NCBI GenBank assembly: GCA_963978545.1
Contig: OZ021729.1
Span: 80,764,670 to 80,828,669, forward strand
From: Linyphia triangularis
Lineage: Eukaryota > Arthropoda > Arachnida > Araneae > Linyphiidae
Length of the DNA stretch: 64,000 nt
Direction of reading: 5' to 3'
Positions 26,701 through 38,700 of the stretch are shown one piece after another. The notes beneath the pieces are model-generated. The model saw only the letters and a list, made by a program, of their open reading frames with translations. It searched no databases and was not told where the DNA came from. Each line of letters begins with the position of its first letter. Positions within the stretch are counted from its first letter, which is position 1. The position numbers were made by a program, and so were the translations under genes.

Positions 26701-29700
26701 CAAATATTTTATATATATATATATTTTAGGGCTTCTTAGATCTTGTGAAGTTATGGCCAAGTCAAGTTTATGATGTTCCCACCATCATCAGTGTAGTATT
26801 AGAACAATTAGCTTTGTTCCCTCAAAATAGCATTCTGTTAGAAAGCTTGAGTGAGCTGTATATATATGACAAGAAATTTGATAAAGCTTTAAATGTTTTA
26901 ATTGAGTGAGTAACCAATTTTTTTTTATTTTTTTTTAAACTCTTTTTGATGGCAATCTATAGAGATCATTACTTTGGTATAAATCACATAGAAAATTTTT
27001 ATATTTACATAAATAATTAAAGTTTACCTTAAGCATTGTTAACTAGCCCCCTGACTACTGTTAAATATTTTTTTTAAAGTGAATATACTGAAATTAGCTT
27101 GAGTGTACATCATTCTTTAAATAAAAATTCTTAGTTTTAGTAGCCAAAGTTTTGGTAAATTACGATTTTGTATTTAACTTAATGGTTGTTACAATAGTTA
27201 ACTTTTTTTTATCTTCATTTTGGCTGTTACTAAAATGCTTTTGGAATGATTTTATATTACATATACAATATTTTTAAAAAGAGAGGAGGAAATTTCAAAA
27301 TGCTGCTGCTCCTTGAGTTGTGAAAGTTTTTTTTTTAACAACATTTTTTGGGGTTTTTTTTTTTTTTTTGTCATTTGTATACCAAGTATGCATTTAAATT
27401 CCTTGTAAAATACTATAAAGGTTTGATTTTTTTTTAATAATTGTAATACAATTTTTCAGGAAATTAAAAAAAAAAAAAAAACATCTATCTTTTTATTTTT
27501 AATTTTTTTTAAATTCTAATATACAAGAATGAAATTCCAAATAATATATACATATTTTTGTGAAAGACTTATATATTTTACCATATAAAAGCATACTACA
27601 ATATTTAGTATACCATGAGCAATTTAACAATACAGTTTGAGAAAAAAAACATGAATGACTAAAAAAAAAATGCAAGTTTGGTGGCTTGTAACAAATGCTA
27701 AATGTTACAACTTCCTACTACTACAATTTAAATAAGTAAGATATTAAATTTCTAACTATGCTAATTACTTATAACGTTTGCATCATTTTAATTTTTTTTT
27801 TTTTTTTTGAATTGCAAATTTAGTTTGAAAGTTAGTAAAGTCTGCTGTGATATTGAACATAACTTACTCCTATGCAACTTTTAAAGAAATTTTCATTTTG
27901 TTAACCCTGATTATATTATATAAAATAAAACATAAGTTTCAAGTACTTATTAGTTCTTTTTTAATATTTACAGAATTGGCAGCAAAGACAGAGTCTTTCA
28001 GTTAATCGAAAATCACAACCAGTTCGGAAGCATCCATGACAAACTGGAGACCTTGATGAGCCTCAACCCTCCCGTTGCCACCAGTATGTTCCTCAATAAT
28101 GTCGAAAAAATCCCCGTGAACCTTGTTGTATCTAAATTGAAACAGAAGAACAATTTGCTGTACGAGGTGAGTCTACTATTTTATATGCATAGGTTCAAAA
28201 CTGTTCAGTGCAGTTAAAGTAGTATTTTAAAACAAGTGCTTAAAATTATTATTTTTTTTGCTTGATTTTTAAGTTTCACTTATCTGCACTGCGCAAAATT
28301 TTTTGGTATATTTGTATCAAGCATGCATCAACTTATGTATTGTTTGGCATGTATTTGCTGATTGGTGGAGTTGGAATCAAATGGATTTAGTTACACACTG
28401 TATTCTGTGGAACGAACATGTGAGATTAGAGGTTACGTTTTGTGAGTTAAAAAATCAAAGACCATCATCAAAATCTGCTTATAAATGCAAATTGTGCATT
28501 AAAGGTTTTGTTATTAACGCTCTGGCCAAAGCAGCTGTAAAATCATACATTAAAGACCTGATGCATGAACATAATTTTTCGAAAGTCCTTAAAAAATATT
28601 ACTTTGGTCCTTAAATTTCATTGATTTTCAGTAGGAACCCTGTCTGTTTTCTAATGTAAACAAATAAAATATGTATTTCCTTAAAAAAAAAACTCTTTGA
28701 AGAGACGAATAAAATTTTAGTATGAGTTCTTGTAATATATTCTTCTACTGAGCAGCAAGTTTAAATGATACTTTTCATTAAATCGAGTTTCAAAAACCAC
28801 TTGAAAAACTTCTATGCCTTTCAATCCTTCAACAGTATTTAACCAAATGTAGCAAACCTCTGAAATTTTAAATTTTCTGGTCTTATAGATTTGGAGGTCC
28901 AGTTTAATGAAGTTTAAAAGCCTTCTTACTTTACAACAGAAATTGTTTTTTGGTTCTTCTTAATAATCCATCGTGAAAAAGCACATCATATACACTGTCC
29001 CCTTATTTTTCAAATAAAAAAATTCTCAGTTTTATTAATTGAAGTTTCTGATCAAATTTATTTAATGTTTATTTGCAAAAGCAAATTAAAAATTTCCCAA
29101 GTTAAAGAAAAGTAATAAATGGAAGTTCTCAATCTCCTTCAATGTTCTTCATTGCCTTTAGTGTAATCAGCTAGGGCATAAGTTTTTTATGTATGGTTTT
29201 AAAAGTTTTTAAGTCATTTTAAAAGTTTAAGGTTTTTGTATATTCTTTGGTAACTTAACTTAAGAACATATGTCTATACCTTGGACCCCAAGTCGGAATT
29301 TGGCGGTTCTCATTTTGTTTCCGATTATGTCTTGAAAGTTCGTTTTCTATGGCCATTCCATATACTTTAAGTTTTTATAATTCCTTAAAAAAAATTAATA
29401 AAATTGATATTGTTACGTATTTCTTCTCCGAGAAAAAATTACACTGGATTACAAGAGTACATTTTTTTATTCTTCACAAAGAAAGAAACAATTCTTTAAT
29501 AAACGGCAGTAAAATACATTCAAGCTCAAACCAGATCTTCCAGTCTTTCCAATTGAACAGCAGCAAAAACACAGCTTCCTGCCATTTGAAAAAACTCTGT
29601 ACTTCATCCTCTGCAGTTCAATTCCGAAACATCCTCAGTCAGAACTGGGCTAGACTGACCCTGACTAATTCTCAGGCGAGCCTTTTATAGGTTGGCAATA

Positions 29701-32700
29701 TTCTCCAAAATTCTAGAAACATCCAGATAAAGCTAACCGTTGCCACTACTTTAAAACTTGTATTTTGGATACTATTTACAATTTTTACATAAATAAAAAG
29801 CTATAATTAAAATGATTGCAAAACTAAAATAGAATCACAATTTACAAAATATTTACATTATATGCATTTATTTATAAATTCTTGTTCGTAACAATATAAA
29901 CCCTGTAGGACTGCCTTTGAAACTAATTCATTTGTGTTTGACAGTACTTGCACAAGGCATTTCTAAAGGACCCCAGTCTTGGTGAAGAACATCATGGACT
30001 CCTTGTTGAGTTGTACGCTGAGCATGCTCCAGAGCAGCTTCTCCCATTCCTCAGAACTTCCAACTGTTATTCTCTGGAGAAAGCACTGGACGTGTGCCAA
30101 CAGAGGAGCCTCATACATGAGGTGGTGTTCCTGTTAGGTAAGTGTTAGTTGTGATTGCTTTTTGTATATTCCTCTCAATGTCTTAAATATGCCATGTTAG
30201 TCTGAAGTTAATTTTAACTAAATTTATTTGGATATTTTGATGGTAAAAAATATTTCGCCAATTTTCATGATATTTTGAAAAGGAAAATGTTTGGAAAGAA
30301 ATTTAAATGAAGGTATGTATTATCATTTAGTAACAAAATCCATGTTATCCTGTCTTTCAAATGATCCATTCTGTAATTTGATCTAATCATTAAAACGCCT
30401 GTTTAGCCTGAAAACAAAATTCGTTATCCTTTTGAAGATGAATCCCTGAACAATTTTCTCACTGTTGCTTTAACTTTGATGAAAAGGTTAAGTACTATAG
30501 TTGCAGAGATGAACATGAAATTACTTTAATTGAAAAACGATTTTCTCTAAATGTCTGCAACTAACTGCATCTGTCGCTGCTTTTCTACGACATTGGAAAA
30601 TACCCATGTTTCACTTGAGATTTAAACTATATCTGTACATCTATACAATTTATGTCTCTTTTTCTCTATTAAAACTTATTAATCAGACTTATAGCTTGTT
30701 ATACCTGAATGTTAATCTAGAAAATTTCTGCCAAATTTAAGTTATTTGGGAGCAGTTGAAATTATCTTTGAATGGTATAATAATCTTAATTTGAAAACCA
30801 AATGCACAATCCTGCAAGTGTTAGCTGTTATTTTCATGTCATGAGTTTGATGTTATAAAATTTCCAAAGGCGAGCATCCTTTTTTTACTTTCATAACTCC
30901 CGAACAAATTGACCTACAAAGTTCAAATTTGGTGTGCTGGTTGGTGTTGGCCATTAAGGTTTTCGTCTAAATCGTGCATGCACACATAGATGAAATAATG
31001 AAAAAATAATGTTTTGCAGCAATTGCTAAAAAACAGCTCTAACGATTTTGATTAAAATCTCTGCTAATGCCTCTTAAGGTGCTCTAATCGTCCGCGCCTC
31101 CGAAATTCCCGCAGAAATGCGATAAAAAGTTGAAAAATGAGTACCTTTCACTCGCCCATCAACAATTGATTTTTGTTTCATGCACAAGAAAGAACAATTT
31201 AAATTTAATGTCAATCAAATAACATTGCCAATTTCACCAATTTGCCCATGTAAAAAATATCGCCTAGCTGGCCTTTTTATTTAAATGAGTGAAAATATGA
31301 AAACATTAAATAACACCCAAATTTTAATGCAATGGCGAATATTATAGTGTAATTGAAAGTTGTGTCATGTTCCACACTTCTAGGTTTTTATTTTTTTATT
31401 AAAGTAATACAATCATTCCTTATAAAGGCATGCATTTCTTCCCCAAAATAATGATCGTGTTCAAAACTACTGCTAAGATTCTATCTGTATGCTTAGCATT
31501 CTCTTTTAAATACATAAAATTGGGGATACTGGGTAATGAAAATTTTGTTTTGGAAAAACTAAAAATCCTGAAACTACAAGTTCCTCCTGAATCCAAATAA
31601 TTAGAATAAAAACTTCCATCAACTAATCAAAAATAGCTATTTTGTCAATATCAACTGAATAAATATGGTGCATATTTTACTGCATTCAAGGTTTCACATC
31701 CATATTCATCTGTTCTATTTCTTGTTCCTTAGGAAGAATGGGCAACACCAAACAAGCCCTTGAGCAGATCACAGAGCAACTCCAAGACATTAATCAAGCA
31801 ATCGAATTCTGCAAAGAGCATGATGACAAGGAATTGTGGGAAGATCTGATTGAATGTTCGCTTGACAAACCAGGTGATGTGCAATCCCTTATTAAAATTC
31901 ATTATTATATCAATAATTACATAATTTTTCTATTTATTCTTGTTTGGATTTGGTATCCAAGAATGTTGTGGTTTTTTTTCCCTCGAATATCCGAGTTGGT
32001 GCTCTGAAATTTCTAACAAATGGCAACCTTGGCAACTGTGATGAAGTCTCTTACTGTTTGGCTGTCTGTAGTTTTCTAGATTTTTTCATAATTGTGAAGC
32101 AGTTTCCCTTGAATGTCATCTTGAAAGGCATTCCATTCCCAAAATTTTGACTGTTAATAGTTGGTATGCTAGTTCTAAAAGGGGTATATTTCAGTATGTT
32201 ACAGCTATAGTGTACCTCCCACCATGAAAAAGACTTTATGACTTGTTTTATTTTCAAAATTAGAAAGTGTGCAATTATAAAAATGATACATTTGTTTTAA
32301 ACTTTATTGAAATTGATTCTTGGTGCCAAAATTTATTATCATGAAAAGTTGGGGAAAACTATACTTGCTTGTAAACAAGAATCAGTATTATGCCCTGGCC
32401 GAAAACATAGATTTAGTTTATTCTTTATCACCTCACTTTTTGAAGAACTCTGTTTCACTATTTAAATTAAAAATTATACAATTTGTTCTAAAACTTATTC
32501 CTTCCAGAAGTTGAATAATAATAGAAAATTGTAAACAAAGGATAAAGAGGGTCATTAAACATAATTATAATTTTGGCACCGAACTCATGAGCATTAGATC
32601 GTGGATTCGGTCCTGCTTTGCCAAATACTGGGTGCTAGTGCACATTAAATAGGTTGTAACCTCAATGTCCTCTCATTGGGGTGGTGGTGTTGGAGATAAA

Positions 32701-35700
32701 GAGTTGCGCAATAAGATTTATACCTCAAAATCTTATCATAGTTCAAAATTTAGGCATATTTGGCTGTGATAAGCACTTCATAGTGGCAGAAATAGACAAC
32801 TAGAACTGTGCAAACTAAATAAATTATAATAAAAACTTTACAACTTAGAGAATCTGTTAATTTTTAAAAGTTAATTTGTGAAATTTTTAAATACAATATT
32901 TTTAATTGTGATGGGTTTATTTTGTAATTGTTAATTATGTTCATTACTTTATTGTTACAGGGTTTATTACTGTACTACTTCAGAACATTGGAACTCATGT
33001 GGATCCCATCATGCTCATTAAAAGAATACCCAAAGGAATGGAAATCCCTGGACTAAGGGATTCTTTGGTTAAAATTTTACACGATTATACTCTGCAGGTA
33101 AAACAACATTTTGCATTTTAGAGTTTGAACTGTGTAATAAAAAAATATAACTTTATTCATAAATCTCATATTAAAAAATATTGCAAAACATTAAAGAAGC
33201 ATTTAAATTTAACTCTCAAAAATAAAAAATATTACCGAATTGAAACATGCTTAAGATAGTATGATAAAAGGTGTTGGAACACTATGCAATCAATAAATAT
33301 AAACAATGCTAAAGGTACAATTCAGAATGGCACACATACATTTAATGTATTAGAGAATTAGTAAGGTTACTAGAGTGTAAAATTGGTTGTTGCCTTTTTT
33401 TCAGTTTTATATGCTGAACAAATTTCACTTTTGAACTTAAAAAGTACAGCTTCAAATGCGATTTATTGAACTAAACCTTTAATGAGAGACAAAATTACAT
33501 GTTCGATAGAAAATTATAAAATGGATCTTATATAATTTTTTAAATCCTTAATATTAATGTGGGTGTGGGATGCTAATTAACTCATTTGCCAATGACAATG
33601 CATCCTCTCAAGTTTTGGAGTCTCTCATTGTCACCAAGAGACTGATCTTCCACACACTTCTATTGTTACTTTAAATGAATAATTTATACACTTGCCTTCG
33701 TCCAGTCCAGTTAAAACTTAGCATATAGATTCAATGCATTCTATCAAGTTTCGGGGTTTGTCATTGTAATTAAAAGACCGCTTTTACTCATGCTTCCATT
33801 GGCGCTTTGGATAACTAGTAAACCCACTTCTTGTCATCCAATTGAACTGAAGCTTTGGAACTTGGCAGATACACTCGCTGTTGATGACGATATTTTCTAT
33901 CAAGTTTTGGGGCTGTTGTCAAAGGTTGCTTTTAAACATGTTTTTATGCTTTATGTCAGACAATTGCAGATCATGTTACAAGGGCGTATATATGGGAGGG
34001 GCCCAGGGGGCCCTGGCCCCTCCCGAAATCAGGAACAAAAAATTAAAGTAATAAGTAGTTATTATTTGCGTTTGTTTGCAAATAATTTCCATTCTCTTAG
34101 CTTCCCAAAAATAAAAAAAGTTGATGGCACCAGAATAAGTACTGTGAAATTTAAATATGTATAATGCAGGTGAGGCTTTGGCATTTTATCTGTAGCTCTG
34201 TTTATTCAATAGTGTGCTTTTTAAATAGGTGTGTATCTGCAATCCTCTGCATTATGCTGTTGTGGAATCTTAATTTGCTTTATTAAGTTAATGGTATTCA
34301 TAATGAAGCGATAAAAATTCTATTCAAAACTGTTTTGTAAAAAAACGTTGTGTAAATAAGCAATTCTGAAGTAACCTCTGTCAGTAGCAATGTTCCTTTT
34401 GACATCGCAAATTCTAGTACCGTTGATCCAGCATCAATTGTGGAGGATTTAAACAAATAAAGAAAAAAATTTAAATAAAGAAAAACAAATAAAGAAAGTT
34501 TTAACTCTTAAAAAATGCATGGAACCTTTTTACAAATTTCTTTCTTCTTCTACACTAGTCTACAAAATTAATGGATATTTCAGTTTTTCCCTAATAACTT
34601 CTCACTGGAGCAGCATAGATACATGAAATTCACATTACAGAGGCATCTTTATGTAACATGACGATAAGTAAAACAAATCAGGGGAAAATTGAAATGCAAA
34701 GTGTACAATGGACAGGGGCCGATTTAAAATTTGATTACTATAGGCACAACATAACAGATGCTTCCCCCCCCCCCCCCCCATCGACAATTGTTGGAGTTAT
34801 TTAAATATTAATTGACAATTTAGAATACCGTTTATTGCTGTCGTGATTAAATTAATGATGAGATATTAATATTTTAATAACTGATAAGAATTATTAAAAT
34901 TTATTCTTGTATTTTATGGCATTGATCAAGTGCGCTGAACATAATATTGATAGTTGCATACTAATTCAGGATTTAAAAAAAATGGAGTAGCATTAGTGTG
35001 CAGTTGACTTTTAGTGTAAGATATGATCTCCCCTGTCATCAGTGTTTACTCGGCACTGTATTCTCATACTTGACATGAGTTTCTTGATTTAATTCTAGTG
35101 GCTAAATTACTCGTCCAGTCTTTTGAACTATTTGCAAGTGATGTAAAGTTTCCAATACATTAAATCTTTACAAAATGCCTATCGTAGAAGCGTCCAAATC
35201 ATATTTGATGAAATTCAGATTAGAGTAATGATCTGGTTTACTTATAGGGGCGATATTCATACTTTTTTTAATAATTTATTCAAAGCAAAAGTGAAACAAA
35301 ATTTACCCCAAGTAACAATAATTATTATTTAAAACCCAATATTTCACCGTTTAAAAATTTGCCTGGATCAAGTTAACATAATCACAGTGAAAAAGTTGAA
35401 TTCCATTATCTCTTGCGCTCTTAAATGGCATCTAAAGAACAAATTTTTTAACATTAGATACTTTTTACTGAAAATAATTGTTTCAATCTCATGAGTAATA
35501 ATGGACGTCAGAGGTTTAATAGAAAGGTGGAAAAACGATATTACGGGGTAAATACCAAATCAAGTTAACGATTTGGTGGGAAAAAAGTTTTGGTCTTTGG
35601 GTACAACCCAAGTAGTAGCATGACGTGATAAATGACGTAATTTTTAGGGCATCTTTTCTTGAATGACGTTATTCAGTAAAAAATCATGTCAGTTTTGACG

Positions 35701-38700
35701 TCATTTAATGGTCATACAAACTGACGTTCCTAAAATGACGTAAATTTTTTGGTCATCATATGATGCACATTTTTTTGAGTCATGAAATGACGTTTTCTTA
35801 TACATAATAAATGACTCAAATAATTTTGGGTCACAATATGCCGTCATTTTTTAGTTGTCGAATGATGCGAATTTAACTTTTATTATTTTTTATACGGGCC
35901 CATGGCAGAATACACACTTTCACTTGTGAAGACTACTTGTATGACAATTTTATTTTAATAAACATGTAATATTCGTCAAGTATCTATTACAACCAGAAAA
36001 TAAATAAAAATAATAGTACAACAAATAGGTGAGAAAGTTTTAGGTAAGTAATCTGACTGAGCAATTTAGTCACTAGAATTCATCAAGAAACTCATGTTAA
36101 GTGTGAGACAGGGATGACAACACTGATGACAGGGGAGATCATATCTCACACTAAAAGTCAATTCCATGAGTTGTGAGATTTTTAATGTGAATGCCTTTTT
36201 GCAACTGCTCTCTAATGGTACTTCATGATTTTGCATGTGTCCCCACTATGCACTTTGCATTTCAATTTACGACTGAGTTGTTTTACTTATAGTTTTGTTA
36301 CATAAAGATGCCTCTTTGATGTTAATTTCATGTGTCTATGCTATTCCACTGAGAAGTTATTAGAGAAAAACTGAAATATCTTTAAATTTTGCAGACTAGT
36401 GTAGTAGTTCTAGCTCAAACCATACTACAACTTTTCAAATTAAATGGCTAGAAGAATTTGAGTAGTTAGCTAATTCTGAAGGAAAATCCCGATCTTTTTG
36501 TAAATATTGCGTGATATTTTCGTACTCCAAAAGTATATTCAAAGGAGTTCACCAAGAAACAAGGAAATTAGTAACACAGGTTTTCAGTAATTTGATAAAA
36601 GGGACGAAAATTTTCGATCACTACTGAAGATTGCTGAAGATAAAGAACCAATAGTAGAGATAATGACCTTAAAGACTAATTAATGAACAGAGGAGGTTTT
36701 TATTAAAAAAAAGTTATATAAGAAAAAAAGTAGGGGGAGTGAAGAAAATTATATTAACGAGAATGCAATTAAGTGTTTTATAAAATAATCTGCTATCATA
36801 TAATAAAGCATTAGTTCACTTCAGTTGTAAAAGTAAACTGAAAATATATATAAAAAAAATAATAACTATGTTTTTTCCCAAATATTTCCTTTAAAACCCC
36901 TTGAAAACCATCCTTAATCCTTCAGTGAGAGCTCACTTAAAACATAAAAAAACAAGTGCAAATAACGGTAAGTTTGGTCTTATTGGCCTCTCCCGAAATT
37001 GTAACCTATATACGCCACTGTCATGTTATAAAATTCTTTTCTATCAAATAGCATTATAACTCATTAACAAAATTCTAAAGCACCTTGCAAGAGTTGCAAC
37101 GAGATATTAGAGAGTCCAAAGAGAGTAGTATTCAGTTTTTGCATTGTCCTATACAGCTAATTCCTTATTGTGATTTGTAAGTGTTAGATTCAGAGGTGCA
37201 GATATTGTGTTGATTCTGTAAATTTCTATACAAAACCTTGCAATAGAAATTTTCAGCACTAATGAAGGGCAATGGTTGTATTAGTTTTGTGTTCTGTTCT
37301 TTCTTCTGCTATGTTTCGATTACTTGTTCTTGTTTTATATTACAGCTTCACTTGCGGTTTTTCTGCTTGGTTCGGTTTGCATTTCAGCATATTTATTAAT
37401 TTTGTCTTCATAACTTAAATAGAAAAAAAAATTCCAAATATTGTTTTCAAAAAGTAAATCGAAGCAATTCATATTTATATATTTTAATATTCATCCTCAC
37501 AATTCTAAATGAGGTATTTTCTCATTAATTTTGCAATAATTTTCTAAAAACTTGTAACGAATTTTTTAAAAAATAATAGTTTTTTATTAATTTTGTCTTT
37601 AAATTAACAAAATAAATTTAATCAGAATTCCTAAATTACCTTCAATTAGTCCCAAGTATTTTACTACAGTAAAACCAAATGTATTAGAAATCTTGAATGC
37701 TGAATTCAATTCCTTACGTAAAAAGCAATCAAAGTTTACAAAATGATCTCCTCGCTAAAATTATTTGAATTCTTTACTAAAAATTCTGCATCCCCTGTGG
37801 TAACTATTTAATAGATCATTATCTTTGCCAAGTATTAGATTCAATCTGATGACTCATTTCTTTTGTATTAGATTTCATTACGAGAAGGATGCAAGAAAAT
37901 TATGGTATCTGATTGTTATAGTCTGTTGGAAAAGTTAAACAAGCTGCAAAAGAGAGGAATCTTAGTGAGTGGTAAGTATTAGGTTTTTGAAAAAGTATTT
38001 TAAAGGCCTTATTCTTTTATATGTTATTCCAAAGTGAGAATAAATCTTGAAAATTGGCATGCAGCCAACACTTACTAGATTTCTCTTAAGAGGAAGTATA
38101 TACTCACTATGTTACAATCGTCTAGGCTAGTGCATTTAGAAACTACTTTCTATAAAACTTTGAAATTTGGCGAATAGGTACAATAAAGATCACCTAGTGA
38201 AATGACATAAATTGTTTTTATTTAATGTTTTATTATAAATGAAAATTAAAATAGCAATAGACAAAACCAGGTTATGCCCCTGCACATGCATTAACGATAG
38301 GATTTCAAATATAAAATACATTAGACGTTATTTTTGAGTTTTTAATTTGTGTCATTTCACTAAGGTGATTATTTTTATACCTACACACCAAACTTCAAGA
38401 TTTTATACTAAGTAGTTTCTAAATGCACTGGGCTAAAATATTGTGACAGCGAGTATAGGGAATGATCCTTACTATAACTTCCTTTTAAAGCTACCAATTT
38501 GTTGTTGGATCAAAAAATTATTTATTGCTGGGGAACAGAAAACAAAAACTTTTTAATAAAGTTTTTTTTTATTGATTGATATTTTAGCTAACATAATGAG
38601 TATTTTACATTGTTACTGATGTTAGTAGTAAGGTATTAGACATTTCCTTTTCATAAAATTCCTAGATGTTTTAACGAATTTAAAAACAGTATTGTATAAT

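Larger units (their letters stand above)
34553..36401. mobile_element. Nested long-inverted-repeat element, Tc1/mariner-like
   Basis: The ends CACTAGTCTACAAAATT and, reverse-complemented, CACTAGTCTGCAAAATT are each flanked by TA (34551-34552 and 36402-36403). The arms match over long stretches: 34553-34715 with 36240-36401 (for example GAGGCATCTTTATGTAACA) and 34997-35120 with 36055-36165 (for example GATATGATCTCCCCTGTCAT). The left arm is longer because of an extra segment (about 34720-34995) that includes a 16-C run. No transposase is visible. Confidence 0.75.
33979..37020 (+). mobile_element. 3.0-kb hAT element with perfect 8-bp target duplication
   Basis: TCATGTTA flanks both ends exactly (33971-33978 and 37021-37028). 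The left end reads CAAGGGCGTATATATGGG and the right end, reverse-complemented, CAGTGGCGTATATAGG, both close to the CAGTGGCGTA ends of many animal hAT elements. Transposase debris lies at the right (36442-36682). A second transposon (34553-36401) sits in the middle. The whole element lies in VPS41 intron 19 (33098-37871), whose flanks show no other feature apart from the repeat at 33570. Confidence 0.85.

Noticed and set aside
28303..28614. A 103-residue open frame as a host gene
   Set aside because: Its ends lie in a transposon family with copies elsewhere in the window, and the finger has lost a ligand.
29349..29690. A 113-residue open frame upstream of a VPS41 exon
   Set aside because: It has no recognised domain, no splice link to neighbouring exons, and a composition like the surrounding intron.
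33790..34164. A 124-residue open frame in VPS41 intron 19
   Set aside because: It runs from a dispersed repeat across the left end of the hAT element, so it is a chance fusion of two repeats.
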